DNA from: Nocardia sp. CDC159
GTDB taxonomy: Bacteria > Actinomycetota > Actinomycetes > Mycobacteriales > Mycobacteriaceae
Assembly (NCBI RefSeq): GCF_023740735.1
Contig: NZ_JAMRXH010000019.1
Location: forward strand, 1-64,000
DNA: 64,000 nucleotides
Reading direction: 5' to 3'
Every line of letters begins with the position of its first letter. The first letter of the stretch is position 1. The translations under genes and the position numbers were made by a program. The notes under the pieces were generated by a model. The model was not told where the DNA came from and did not search any database. It worked only from the letters and a program-made list of their open reading frames with translations. Below are positions 25,042-33,520 of the stretch, in pieces.

Positions 25042-25228
25042 CCCGCCAGAATCGGACGAGACCCGCAAGGCCCGGGAGGCCGCGGAGCGGGCTGAAGCGC
25101 AACGCCGCCGCGTCGAGGCCAGATGGCCGGACATCAACCGCATCGGCGCGGCATTGGAGAACGCGTTGCGCCGCAATCACTTCGGGGAGCAAATCGAACG
25201 ATCTTTCGCACTCCGGAGGAACCGATGA
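25019..25228 (+). CDS. DUF7620-like small basic phage protein, 69 aa
   Basis: ATG at 25019 overlaps the previous gene in another frame. The highly charged helix (RKAREAAERAEAQRRRVEAR) followed by WPDINRIGAALENALRRNHF matches a small protein found next to lysis genes in many actinophages (the family I know as DUF7620). Function unknown. Its stop overlaps the next ATG. Confidence 0.7.
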   Translation: MWRRRRNSPPESDETRKAREAAERAEAQRRRVEARWPDINRIGAALENALRRNHFGEQIERSFALRRNR

Positions 25229-25611
25229 TCCGTAAGAACCGTATTGTGCTGGTCATAGCGACGCTGCTCAGTATCGCCATTCTGGCCGTCGTGCGCGACT
25301 ACAACACCGCCGCCAACATCTTCCTGGGAGTTCTGGCGGTGAAGTGCTGGGTCTTCGTGCTGCTGTATGGAATTCGGAGCGACTGGCGGGCGACCGCACC
25401 GGGGCGCGCGATCATGCGGCTCGTGTTGTGTATCGGCCTGATCTGCACCCAAGGCACGGTGACCATCCTGACCAATGCGACCTATCCAGGTCGCCCGATG
25501 GTTCGTGTGATCCTCCTTGCCGGTGTGGCGTTGGCGGTTCTGGACCTGTTGGTGACTCTGGTAAGCAGCCAAAACGACGAGCGGGAAAAGACCGCCGGAG
25601 GCGGTGAATGA
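25225..25611 (+). CDS. four-pass membrane protein near the lysis genes, 128 aa
   Basis: ATG at 25225 overlaps the preceding stop. About four hydrophobic segments are visible: residues 7-24, 31-50, 64-83 and 93-113. Small membrane proteins of this type follow holin genes in actinophages and are often unnamed. It may assist lysis or be an LysP/D29-holin-like factor; the sequence does not decide. Confidence 0.65.
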   Translation: MIRKNRIVLVIATLLSIAILAVVRDYNTAANIFLGVLAVKCWVFVLLYGIRSDWRATAPGRAIMRLVLCIGLICTQGTVTILTNATYPGRPMVRVILLAGVALAVLDLLVTLVSSQNDEREKTAGGGE

Positions 25612-26261
25612 CAACTCCGGGCGGGTCACCGACCAGTGACGCGTTCGTGGTGGGATCGGCCTACGGATCCGATCTCAACGAAGAGTCGGTGAAGGCCATC
25701 GCCACCGGCGGCGCGCGGGTGTCGTTCGAAGGCGTACAAAGTGGGGTCAATAGCCAGATTCGGACCCGGATCGACGGCGCGTACGCCGCCGTAGAGATCG
25801 CCCAGGGGTCGGCCGATCAGGCAGTAACCACCGCGCAGGCCGCAGCCAACAGCGCCGCCGCGGCAGTCGAAACCGCTGACATCGCCTACGACAACGCGAG
25901 CTACTGGGAATCCGAATGCGTGGTGGCGTCCGCGGCAGTCCTCCTCGGGGTCAACGAACTACTGATCGGACTCGCCCAGAACGTCCCCACCGGACGAACC
26001 CGCAAGATCACTGACCTGCACATCGCCCTGCTGTCCCAACCCAACGGGATGGTCATCGAGACGAAAAAGTTCAACTCGACGGGCACCTCCTCGAGCGTCG
26101 TCCACACCGCCAGCCTGGGGGCGAACGTCACCCGCATCAACTACCAGAACTTGAACATCAACGTGGCGGACAAAGAGCGAATCTTCTGGAACGTCGCGAG
26201 CATCACGGGCTCGACGGCTCCGACCGCGCTACAGATCCTCGTGTTCGGTGTCATCCTGTAG
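25608..26261 (+). CDS. minor tail / fibre-like protein, 217 aa
   Basis: ATG at 25608 overlaps the upstream stop. The N-terminal 60 residues are soluble. An Ala-rich coiled coil (AQGSADQAVTTAQAAANSAA) then leads to a C-terminal beta domain (KFNSTGTSSSVVHTASLGAN). Stalk plus head layout suggests a trimeric fibre or tail-tip protein. It is the first tail gene after the lysis block. Confidence 0.7.
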   Translation: MTTPGGSPTSDAFVVGSAYGSDLNEESVKAIATGGARVSFEGVQSGVNSQIRTRIDGAYAAVEIAQGSADQAVTTAQAAANSAAAAVETADIAYDNASYWESECVVASAAVLLGVNELLIGLAQNVPTGRTRKITDLHIALLSQPNGMVIETKKFNSTGTSSSVVHTASLGANVTRINYQNLNINVADKERIFWNVASITGSTAPTALQILVFGVIL

Positions 26262-26270
26262 GAGGCCGCA

Positions 26271-26600
26271 TTGGCGAAGGTTTTCGAGACGATCTACGCG
26301 GACGGCATCGGTCGGGAAATCACCGAAATACGCGACCATCAGTGGCACCTGTGGTGCGCAGCCTTCACGGTCCAGTCCCTGGAAGGGATGTTCGACCTCA
26401 CTCCGGCAACACGAGCGATCCCTATCCTCGACGCCGCGATCGCCAGGTTCAACGCCGCTCCCGACGACCTGCGGACCGCCCTGCATCCCGAGGATTGGCT
26501 GATGCTGCGTGGCAACCGTCGACTGATGGAGAAGATGCGCGCCACCCTGGCCGATCACCCAGACGCGACGATCAGCGGAGTTCACGAGGATACCGAGTGA
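26271..26600 (+). CDS. phage protein, 109 aa
   Basis: TTG at 26271 with TAGGAGG (26261-26267) is the best start. The product is soluble and mixed alpha/beta (DAAIARFNAAPDDLRTALHP) with no motif I recognise. It lies between two tail-tip genes and overlaps the next by four bases. A structural or assembly helper role is inferred from location. Confidence 0.6.
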   Translation: MAKVFETIYADGIGREITEIRDHQWHLWCAAFTVQSLEGMFDLTPATRAIPILDAAIARFNAAPDDLRTALHPEDWLMLRGNRRLMEKMRATLADHPDATISGVHEDTE

Positions 26601-27844
26601 GCTTTCTCCTCCGGCGCAACCTGCCGTTAGCGTGGGCTGGATGGCTCGATGACTTCAAACGCCCGCCCGAGAATCCCGTCAAACGCCCGTGGGTGCACCT
26701 GGGAGACGGCACCACGGCGGATATCAACGCGCTGGAAGAGCTCCACATCCCCAGCAACTACGCGTCGAATAATGCTGGCGGGGAGTCGTACGAGTTCCAG
26801 CCGTTCACGCCCAACTCTGGCTTCGAAATGGAATTTTGGTGGCCTGTCGAGGGGTTGGCCGCTCAAGGCTTCGGGCTCTATTTCACCGACACATGGGCGC
26901 GGGTCGGTGCGACATTCGCGAATGCGGTAGGTGTACGGCTGTGGCATCGGGCCGAGGGGCTTGGCGGTGAGGAAGTTTATTTCGTCGAGTATCCGTCGAT
27001 ATTCGAAAGTGGAACCTTTCTGGGAGTATTCCAGTCGCCGGTACCCTTCTTCGGCAACACTCTGACTCTCCGAGTATGGTTCGACGACGACCGATGGATG
27101 CGGGCGTGGCTCAATGGGAACTTCATCGGTGCCCGCACCATCGAGCCCACTTTCCGGCTGGGTCCAGGAAGGCGCTGTATCCGCACTTCCAACACGGCGC
27201 TGTGCGACGCGTGGGTGCGATGGGTCGACCACTATGACCGCCCGAGCTCGATCCCCTCCGCGCAGGTGTGGAGCTCTGTCTTCTACGACGATTTCAATAG
27301 AGCCAACGGAGATCCCGGCAACGGCTGGACACAGATAGGGACGAACGCGTCGATTCAGAACAACAGTTGGTCGACGACCGGCACCACGGACGGGTCCCGC
27401 GGCTTGATCCGCGACACCGGTATCGCCAGCGGGAAGATCCGAATCGAAGCAACCGTCGGCGGCAACACCGGAATCAACAACACCGCCGACAGCGGGCTGG
27501 TGCTGTGCTCGAACTCCGCCGGAACGCAGGGGTTGTGCGCCAACATCTTCGGTAACAGGGTCTTCCTCTCCCGCTTCTCGACCGCGCTGTCCAGCAATCC
27601 GCCGACCTTCACTGACTTCGATGCGATGCAGAGCGGCATCGCGATCGGCAACGGAGACCTGCTCGCGTTCTCGGTGTACAACGGCAACGCCTGGCTGGAA
27701 GTTAACGGGGAGCGAGTGCTGTACGCGACCGGCATCCACAGTGTCGTACCGGCGACCAACTCGTACGCAGGACTGCGCGTCGAGCGCGCCAGCTCGAACA
27801 ACTCCAACGCCTGGAACGATGTCCGCATCTACTCGGGGGTCTGA
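26597..27844 (+). CDS. tail-tip protein with two lectin-like beta domains, 415 aa
   Basis: GTG at 26597 overlaps the preceding stop. The sequence shows two concanavalin/LamG-like beta-rich halves: residues about 20-210 (FEMEFWWPVEGLAAQGFGLY; LTLRVWFDDDRWMRAWLNGN) and 225-415 (DDFNRANGDPGNGWTQIGTN; LAFSVYNGNAWLEVNGERV). DFNRxxG openings are typical of phage minor tail proteins in this group. A receptor- or glycan-binding role is likely. Confidence 0.78.
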   Translation: MSFLLRRNLPLAWAGWLDDFKRPPENPVKRPWVHLGDGTTADINALEELHIPSNYASNNAGGESYEFQPFTPNSGFEMEFWWPVEGLAAQGFGLYFTDTWARVGATFANAVGVRLWHRAEGLGGEEVYFVEYPSIFESGTFLGVFQSPVPFFGNTLTLRVWFDDDRWMRAWLNGNFIGARTIEPTFRLGPGRRCIRTSNTALCDAWVRWVDHYDRPSSIPSAQVWSSVFYDDFNRANGDPGNGWTQIGTNASIQNNSWSTTGTTDGSRGLIRDTGIASGKIRIEATVGGNTGINNTADSGLVLCSNSAGTQGLCANIFGNRVFLSRFSTALSSNPPTFTDFDAMQSGIAIGNGDLLAFSVYNGNAWLEVNGERVLYATGIHSVVPATNSYAGLRVERASSNNSNAWNDVRIYSGV

Positions 27845-27847
27845 GCC

Positions 27848-28264
27848 ATGACCGTGATCAGTCAAGCCATCACCGACATCGCTGGAACTCCGGAAGTCGA
27901 CTCGATCAGATTCGCCACCTACGCGATCCGTGAAAGCGCGGAAGGGACAGCGCTTGTCACTACCAAGGTCCACACCTACCAGCCGGACGAGGACGGCGTT
28001 CTCACCACGGGCGATCTGGACCCTGGCCCAGCGAAGGTGATGATCGGCGCGCGTGCGTACGCGATCGAGATCCCCGATTCCGCGACGCCCATTCAGTTGT
28101 GGCCACTGATCGAGGCCGCGCTGCCTGTGCCGATCAGCGAAGAGGCGACCGCAGTACGCAACGGCGGCGGGTTCGCCCGTGGTCAAGTCATGACCGCCGC
28201 CGAGTACTCCGCACTGACATCCGTCACGACCCCGGATCCGGGATCGATGTTCTTCGTCTACTAA
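27848..28264 (+). CDS. minor tail-associated protein, 138 aa
   Basis: ATG at 27848 starts right after the previous stop. Beta-rich N-terminal part (VDSIRFATYAIRESAEGTAL; KVHTYQPDEDGVLTTGDLDP), then a C-terminal segment ending TTPDPGSMFFVY. It resembles short baseplate-upper-protein-like tail genes (a beta domain presenting GPAKV) found in actinophage fibre modules. The specific role is unknown. Confidence 0.6.
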   Translation: MTVISQAITDIAGTPEVDSIRFATYAIRESAEGTALVTTKVHTYQPDEDGVLTTGDLDPGPAKVMIGARAYAIEIPDSATPIQLWPLIEAALPVPISEEATAVRNGGGFARGQVMTAAEYSALTSVTTPDPGSMFFVY

Positions 28265-28332
28265 CTCAAACCCCGAAACGACAACCCCGTCGCCGAGCCA
28301 GGCTGCGGGGTGTCCTGTGTGAGGAGGCCACG

Positions 28333-28770
28333 TTGCCGGTCAGCGCGAAATGGTACGGGAAGGCCATCGACTCGGCGTTCCGCAAGAAGATGGACCTGTC
28401 CGCGGACACCATCAAGGTCATGCTGTGCACGTCCTCCTACGTGCCCGACCAAGACACGCATGACTTCAAAGACGATGTCACGAACGAAGTTTCGGGCACC
28501 GGGTATGTCGCGGGCGGTGCCACCCTCGGCACTCCGACCCTCACCTACACCCCAGCCACAAACACCCTCGCGTTCGACGGCGGCGATGTGTCCTGGCCAA
28601 GCTCCACCCTCACCGCGAGGTACGCCGTCGTCTACGACAGCACGCCCGGCACCGACGCGACCCGCCCGCTGATCATGTACGTCGACTTCGGCTCCGACGT
28701 CAGCACCACTTCCGGCACCTTGACGATCACTTGGGACTCAGCTGGCCTCTGCTCGATAACGGTCGCCTGA
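28333..28770 (+). CDS. phage structural protein of a widespread tail family, 145 aa
   Basis: TTG at 28333 with GAGGAGG (28321-28327) is used. The pattern WYGKAIDSAFRKKMDL, KVMLCTSSYVPDQDTHDFKD and YAVVYDSTPGTDATRPLIMY is strongly characteristic of a widely distributed phage tail or appendage protein. It probably forms a surface beta domain. The intergenic 28265-28332 contains only a ribosome site and a weak GC repeat. Confidence 0.75.
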   Translation: MPVSAKWYGKAIDSAFRKKMDLSADTIKVMLCTSSYVPDQDTHDFKDDVTNEVSGTGYVAGGATLGTPTLTYTPATNTLAFDGGDVSWPSSTLTARYAVVYDSTPGTDATRPLIMYVDFGSDVSTTSGTLTITWDSAGLCSITVA

Positions 28771-28771
28771 T

Positions 28772-29623
28772 GTGGCTGTCTATCAAGGCGGCCGAGAGCC
28801 GAACGCGATCTACGTCTGGGACCCGACACAGCACCTGATCGCCCAGATCTACTACTGGGACGACCAAGGCGTCGAGCACCTCCTCTACGACCAAAGCATC
28901 TCGGTCGTCGTCCCAGCGGTGAGGGCGCTCGCCTCGGCGACAGGACGCGTACCGGTCATCACCTCGGCTCCGGGCGCGGTCTTGCCGCCGCGCGCGACAG
29001 CGACCGGCACCGCCCGAGTCCCCGTGGTGTCTGGGTCTGCGGTCGTCCTCGTGCCGCGGGCGGTGGCGACAGCGGCTGCGGCGGCGCCTTCGGCGACTGC
29101 CGATGCGACGGTCGCGGTCACGGTCGCGACGGCCGCCGCGCAGGCGCGCCCCATCGTCCAGGACGCCACGGCGATCGTGCCGTTGGCGACGGCTACGGCG
29201 GTGGCGATCGTGCCCACCATCGAACCTCCGGGCGGCGTGATCCTTTCCCCGACCGCCGCGACCGCCGCGGCGATGGCTCATGTGCCTGCCGTGGTGGCGG
29301 AGAAGACGCTGACGGCAGTCGTGGCCACCGCGTCCGCAATGGCGGGCGTGCCTGGCGTGACCGCTGGAGTCGGCATCGCTCCCGCGGCTGCAGCAGCATC
29401 CGCGGCGGCCCCGACGCCGGGGCTCACGGCGGGCAGCTCGGTTCTCGCCGTGCGGGCGACGGCCACCGCGGCGGCAGCGGCCCCAGCCCTGTCGGCGGAC
29501 GCGAATATCACCGTCCCCGCTGCCACGGCCACAGCCGCAGCAGCGGCGCCGACGGTGATGGGTACACCATTCCCGTCCACGACGCTCTACCCGTCCACGA
29601 CTCTCTACCCCGGGAGCCCGTAA
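28772..29623 (+). CDS. Ala/Val-rich low-complexity minor tail protein, 283 aa
   Basis: GTG at 28772 gives an N-terminal 50-residue folded part (YVWDPTQHLIAQIYYWDDQG). Residues about 55-265 are almost only Ala, Val, Thr, Pro and Gly in irregular repeats (ATATAAAAP-type), nearly without charge. The end carries a duplicated TLYPSTTLYPG. It probably forms a fibrous or glycosylated spacer on the tail. The low-complexity DNA could vary in length by recombination. Confidence 0.65.
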   Translation: MAVYQGGREPNAIYVWDPTQHLIAQIYYWDDQGVEHLLYDQSISVVVPAVRALASATGRVPVITSAPGAVLPPRATATGTARVPVVSGSAVVLVPRAVATAAAAAPSATADATVAVTVATAAAQARPIVQDATAIVPLATATAVAIVPTIEPPGGVILSPTAATAAAMAHVPAVVAEKTLTAVVATASAMAGVPGVTAGVGIAPAAAAASAAAPTPGLTAGSSVLAVRATATAAAAAPALSADANITVPAATATAAAAAPTVMGTPFPSTTLYPSTTLYPGSP

Positions 29624-30874
29624 ATGGCGTATTCGAAACAGACGTGGGCCGATTCGCCCGCCACAACCTCGCCTCTGTCTGCGGCGCGCCTCAACCACAT
29701 AGAAGACGGCATCTTCGAGGCGGTGCCGCAGAATCCCTCCCGCACAATGACGTTGCCCTACTCCAATGGCGGGCTGGGTGGCACCGTCGCCACTACGTTG
29801 GCGGCGGGTACCGCGGGGAGCTACCGATTCGTCGTCAAGCTGCCGGTGACCACAACGCAATGGCGCATCAAGCTCCGCAATCAGGAGTACACGGCGGGCA
29901 CCAAGACGGCGGCGACGCTGAAGAAGCTGATCGTCGGCAAGCACGCACGCGCGACCACCGGCACCGCGGGCGAGACCGGCAACTTTCTCGGCAACACGGC
30001 GACCACGATCGTCAGCACGGATCAAACGATCCCCGGCAACGGCACGTGGTACACGTCCCCGTGGGTGACCGCCGCAGGCGACCAATTCACCGCAGACACA
30101 GAGCATTTGATCGGAATCGGCTACACATTCGCGGCATCGACTTCGCTGCAAACGAGCTGCGGCCGTAGCTGGTTCTGGACCAATTCCACATCCGGCACCG
30201 ATCCGACGATCGCCGGATCCGGGGGAACGCAGCAATACGTTCCTTTCGATTGGGTCATCGAATATCAGTGCACGACCCGACGGAAGGTAGCGCTGGTCAT
30301 CGGTGACAGCATCTCCGAAGGCATCACCGGCACCAACTCCGCGCTGCAATCAACCTCGCTGTGGCACAACCCATTTTGGTTGTGGGCGGCGCGCTCGGAC
30401 CGCCTGATCGTGAACCTCAGCCTCGCGGGCGTCGGGCTTGTCCATTACGCCACCAGCCCGGCCACGAACTACCTCTGGACTCGGCAGGACATCAATTCCG
30501 GCGCCTACACGATCGACGAGATCATCATCTCTGCCGGATCGAACGACTTCAACACCAGCCGGACGTTGGCGCAGATGCAGGCGGACGTACTCACGATCGT
30601 CAGCTACCTGACGACCACGCTCGGGCTCACGGCGCCGATCTACATGGCGACCCTGCTGGCTCGTGGCACGACAGGAGATGCGGTCCGCCTGACCTATCAC
30701 GACTGGCTGGCCGAGGTCCCCACCTTCGCCCAGGCAGAAGTGATCGACTTCGACGGCGCCACCCGCGGCACATCGACAACGGCGATCTGGCCGCAATACG
30801 AATCGGACTCGATTCACCCTTCCCGCCTCGGCACAATGCGGATGGCGACCGAGCTTCACGCGACTCTGGGCTGA
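29624..30874 (+). CDS. tail fibre with SGNH/GDSL hydrolase domain, 416 aa
   Basis: The N-terminal segment TWADSPATTSPLSAARLNHI is the typical attachment start of actinophage fibres. A beta domain follows to about residue 210. An SGNH hydrolase occupies 220-416: GDS with Ser229, Asn307 in AGSNDF, and the Asp395/His398 pair in SDSIHP. The likely substrate is an acylated cell-surface glycan, such as mycolyl- or acetyl-decorated arabinogalactan. This is the last large tail gene. Confidence 0.85.
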   Translation: MAYSKQTWADSPATTSPLSAARLNHIEDGIFEAVPQNPSRTMTLPYSNGGLGGTVATTLAAGTAGSYRFVVKLPVTTTQWRIKLRNQEYTAGTKTAATLKKLIVGKHARATTGTAGETGNFLGNTATTIVSTDQTIPGNGTWYTSPWVTAAGDQFTADTEHLIGIGYTFAASTSLQTSCGRSWFWTNSTSGTDPTIAGSGGTQQYVPFDWVIEYQCTTRRKVALVIGDSISEGITGTNSALQSTSLWHNPFWLWAARSDRLIVNLSLAGVGLVHYATSPATNYLWTRQDINSGAYTIDEIIISAGSNDFNTSRTLAQMQADVLTIVSYLTTTLGLTAPIYMATLLARGTTGDAVRLTYHDWLAEVPTFAQAEVIDFDGATRGTSTTAIWPQYESDSIHPSRLGTMRMATELHATLG

Positions 30875-30888
30875 AAGGTGTTGCAGCC

Positions 30889-31086
30889 GTGATGAAATCA
30901 GGAATCGTGATCGCCTGGGAGGACGGCGAGTGCGGCTGTCCTACCGAATTCAAGGCCCCCGACTGTACACAGACCATCGCCGTCGGCGATCACGTCGGAT
31001 TTCTCGACAGCGATCCCGACCCCGAGAAATACACCGCGGTCCCCTGCTGTCGGCCCTGCTGCGAGTCGGCCCCTAGCGGCGTTTAG
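30889..31086 (+). CDS. Cys-rich small protein, 64-65 aa
   Basis: The start is GTG 30889 or ATG 30892. Seven cysteines are arranged as ECGCP, PDC and PCCRPCC, so metal binding or a disulfide-rich fold is likely. It lies 14 bases after the fibre gene and is the last rightward gene of the phage operon. No family is recognised. Confidence 0.6.
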   Translation: MMKSGIVIAWEDGECGCPTEFKAPDCTQTIAVGDHVGFLDSDPDPEKYTAVPCCRPCCESAPSGV

Positions 31087-31104
31087 CGCACGCACCCGCC
31101 TGAA

Positions 31105-31494
31105 TCACTGCCAGGGGCCGGATTCGCTCAGCGCCACCTTGGCCGGGCCGAGCGGATGGACGGAGTCAGCCGCGCCAGCGAACGCGACCTTGAACCAGAG
31201 GCGACTCGGCGGCTTTCCGGGATCGGACACGTCACCCCACATCACAACCTCTAGCGGTGTCGGAAACGCGGCCGGTCCGTAGGTGGTGACTACGAAGCTC
31301 TTCTGGCTGGCCTGGGCGGCGATGACGCCTTTTGCGGTGGCGACCATCTCCTTCTTGCCAGCGTCGGTCTCGTAGTAGGTGACCGCCGCGGATGTGGTTT
31401 GTGGTGCGGAGGACTCAGTAACAGGTGAGCAGCCGATCACCGCGAAGGCGGTGAGGGTGGCGGCCACGGTCAGTCCGCGGCGGGGGTAGCGCAT
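31105..31494 (-). CDS. secreted lipoprotein, 129 aa
   Basis: Start ATG at 31494 (minus). A signal peptide with lipobox (TAFAVIGCSP, Cys near residue 22) marks a lipoprotein. The mature part has a YYETDAGKKEMVATAKGVIA segment and a beta-rich end (LEVVMWGDVSDPGKPPSRLW). It converges with the phage operon, leaving only 18 bases between the two stops. Lipoproteins at this position often come from lysogenic conversion or superinfection exclusion; that role is inferred. Confidence 0.75.
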   Translation of the reverse strand: MRYPRRGLTVAATLTAFAVIGCSPVTESSAPQTTSAAVTYYETDAGKKEMVATAKGVIAAQASQKSFVVTTYGPAAFPTPLEVVMWGDVSDPGKPPSRLWFKVAFAGAADSVHPLGPAKVALSESGPWQ

Positions 31495-31575
31495 ACCGTC
31501 ATAATCGCCGCGGCGCGTGGTGTTGTGACCGTAAGTCGCAAACATTCTCGACGGTCGGCATGAGCTGGCCAAACG

Positions 31576-31612
31576 AAGCGGCCCCAACCCGGATGACGGG
31601 TTGGGGCCGCTT
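31576..31612. terminator. rho-independent terminator, 16-bp perfect stem
   Basis: Bases 31576-31591 pair perfectly with 31597-31612 around a five-base loop. The stem begins AAGCGGCCCC and is followed by TTTT on the plus strand. It lies just downstream of the minus-strand lipoprotein gene ending at 31641, so it probably ends that transcript. The sequence is nearly identical to the hairpin at 32719-32749. Confidence 0.85.
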
Positions 31613-31640
31613 TTGCGTGGATCGGGCATGGCGTGTCTTT

Positions 31641-32567
31641 TCACGGACCCGGTGTCCATGTCGCCGAGCCGGTATCGCCCACGCAGACCAGAGTCGTGCC
31701 GTCGCGGGTCTCGGCGACTGCTGCGGCATCCGGATCGCACGGCGATCCTTGTGCGCGGGTGCCGATGAACGGCACCGACGACACCCACTTCGGTGTCACG
31801 CCCCCTGCTGTCGCGCACCGAAGTCGTCCACCGTTGGCGTCTTTCGCCCAACGGTCGGTAGCGAGATCGCACCTCTGCCCGACGGCGGGTGCCGTGGCCG
31901 GGAACTGCTGTTCGCTCGGTGCGGTCGTCGATGCGGTTGTCGGTGCCGACGTTGGCGAGATCGGCGGCGCCATGGACAAGTCGGGAAGCTTCACCGAGGC
32001 GGCGGCGGGTGCGGCGGCGACTGGCTTCAGGTCGTCGAAGCTCGTCCCGTCGAGCACCGACGCCGTGTACACCACAGCGGAGGGGTTGGGTTGTCGCAGC
32101 TGAGCCATCACCCATCCGATCGACTTGCCGGGAGCGGGCGGTGAGGCGATCTGCGGGAACTGGGCTTCGCATTCCGGTCCGACGTCACGGATGGTCACCT
32201 GCTGGGTGTAGCCCTGAGAATCCTTGACAGACAGGACGGTGAGCGCGAACCCGCTGGCGGGCCTGGACAGGGCCAAACGGCCGTTGTTGACGATCTCCAT
32301 CCGTAGCCCGAGGATCGGGGAGTCTGGTGGCGCGAGGAGTGCGCACCGCGCGGGAACCGCTGCGGCGTCGAGGATCTTGATGATGCCGATGCGTTCACCG
32401 TTATCGGCTCGGGCGAACGCGATCTCGTCGCCGATGTTGCGATCTGTCGACGGCGCGGCGGCCGACGTCGAGGGCGACTGCGTCGAGGGGGTGCAGGCCG
32501 ACAGGCCGATGCCGCAAGCGAGGGCGATGAATGTCGCCGCGGCGATTCTGAGCGAGCGGGTTTGCAT
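31641..32567 (-). CDS. large lipoprotein, 308 aa
   Basis: Start ATG at 32567 (minus). The signal peptide ends in LACGIGLSACTP (lipobox Cys at about residue 25). The mature N-terminal domain (residues about 45-180) is beta-rich and DUF4352-like (LGLRMEIVNNGRLALSRPAS). After a Ser/Thr/Pro/Ala linker, the C-terminal 90 residues contain Cys pairs (QRCDLATDRW; GGRLRCATAG; LVCVGDTG). A terminator follows at 31576-31612. Surface-exposed in the lysogen; function unknown. Confidence 0.75.
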   Translation of the reverse strand: MQTRSLRIAAATFIALACGIGLSACTPSTQSPSTSAAAPSTDRNIGDEIAFARADNGERIGIIKILDAAAVPARCALLAPPDSPILGLRMEIVNNGRLALSRPASGFALTVLSVKDSQGYTQQVTIRDVGPECEAQFPQIASPPAPGKSIGWVMAQLRQPNPSAVVYTASVLDGTSFDDLKPVAAAPAAASVKLPDLSMAPPISPTSAPTTASTTAPSEQQFPATAPAVGQRCDLATDRWAKDANGGRLRCATAGGVTPKWVSSVPFIGTRAQGSPCDPDAAAVAETRDGTTLVCVGDTGSATWTPGP

Positions 32568-32718
32568 GAGGGAGTCCTGGCGCGTAGGGCGATAGGTCCG
32601 GCCCTCCCCGACAAGAGCCCGTGGACATCATCGTCGATTCGCGCCCGTCGACACGCCAGATTCGGAGGCAATCCTAGAGGTCGGGTCCGGCTATGGTTCC
32701 CCCGCCTGGGTAACGGAA

Positions 32719-32749
32719 CGGCCCCAACCCCGCGTGAGGGTTGGGGCCG
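32719..32749. terminator. rho-independent terminator, 12-bp stem
   Basis: CGGCCCCAACCC (32719-32730) pairs with GGGTTGGGGCCG (32738-32749), with a seven-base loop and CTTT following on the plus strand. It lies just downstream of the minus-strand gene ending at 32767. The stem repeats the arms of the 31576 terminator, which suggests a duplicated element. Confidence 0.8.
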
Positions 32750-32766
32750 CTTTCTGTGTCCAGGGG

Positions 32767-33057
32767 CTACAAACCCATCCGCGCCATCCCCCAGTCCAAG
32801 GCCCGATCTGGCTGGCTGGCGGGGATGCTGCGCGTGAAGTGCAGGGGCGGTGTTATCCAGCGGAGCCTGCGCCACCCGCGCCCCGGACGGACGGTCCATC
32901 CGCCGTACTCGCGGTGGCAGGCCCACCCCAGGTGGGCGTCGCGGTGACGCCACCGCCACACCGTGGCCCGCAGCCAGCGGGGACCCCACTCGCGGATCGG
33001 ATGCCACTCGCCGGTATCGAAGTCGTGTTCGGCGCGGGGGCCGTTGAGTGTCGGCAT
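32767..33057 (-). CDS. basic Trp/Arg-rich protein, 96 aa
   Basis: Start ATG at 33057 (minus). The product is strongly basic and rich in Trp and Arg (WGPRWLRATVWRWRHRDAHL), without signal peptide. No family is recognised. It is terminated by the hairpin at 32719-32749. The unusual composition is partly a result of high GC, so confidence in coding is moderate; the ordered position between stop and terminator helps. Confidence 0.55.
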   Translation of the reverse strand: MPTLNGPRAEHDFDTGEWHPIREWGPRWLRATVWRWRHRDAHLGWACHREYGGWTVRPGRGWRRLRWITPPLHFTRSIPASQPDRALDWGMARMGL

Positions 33058-33072
33058 GTGAGCAGCCCTTCG

Positions 33073-33477
33073 TCAGCAGGAGAGGATCGTGGCGGAGGAG
33101 CCGTTACCGAGGCGGGTGCGGCCGCCGACGGTTTCGGAGATATCGTACTCGCCGCGCCATCCGCCGGGGACGCAGTCGAGGTCCCGCACTGCGAGGTTCA
33201 GGTTCGGGCGGGGGATGTCGTTGGACGTGGCCCTGGCCCGTTCGATCCATTGGCCGCCTTGGCGGTGCTGGAGCTTGAGTGTGATCGAGAACCTGTCGAC
33301 CGAGCCGTTGCATCGGACGTAGCCGCCGACGATGACGGCTCCGTGAAGCGTGAAGGGGCCTCGCGGTTCGAAGGTCCACCCGCAGACCCATTGCGGTTCT
33401 GCGTGAGCAGTGGGCGGTGCGAGACCGATCGTGGCCGCTGCGATGAACAGGGCGGCGGCGGTCTTGACGATATTCAT
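33073..33477 (-). CDS. secreted protein, 134 aa
   Basis: Start ATG at 33477 (minus) with a GGGGGAC ribosome site. A clean signal peptide (KTAAALFIAAATIGLAPPTA, cleavage after AHA) is followed by a beta-rich mature domain with four Cys (WVCGW, VRCNG, LDCVPG, final SC). The layout resembles small secreted actinomycete proteins of unknown function. Exported to the cell surface or medium. Confidence 0.75.
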   Translation of the reverse strand: MNIVKTAAALFIAAATIGLAPPTAHAEPQWVCGWTFEPRGPFTLHGAVIVGGYVRCNGSVDRFSITLKLQHRQGGQWIERARATSNDIPRPNLNLAVRDLDCVPGGWRGEYDISETVGGRTRLGNGSSATILSC

Positions 33478-33520
33478 CTTTGTCCCCCTTGGGTTTTCGG
33501 TTGTGACTACTTGGACGCCG

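Noticed and set aside
28727..30349. 540-codon minus-strand frame rich in Arg/Gly/His
   Set aside because: Shadow of the Ala/Val-rich tail protein and the SGNH fibre gene; composition is what GC-rich antisense gives.
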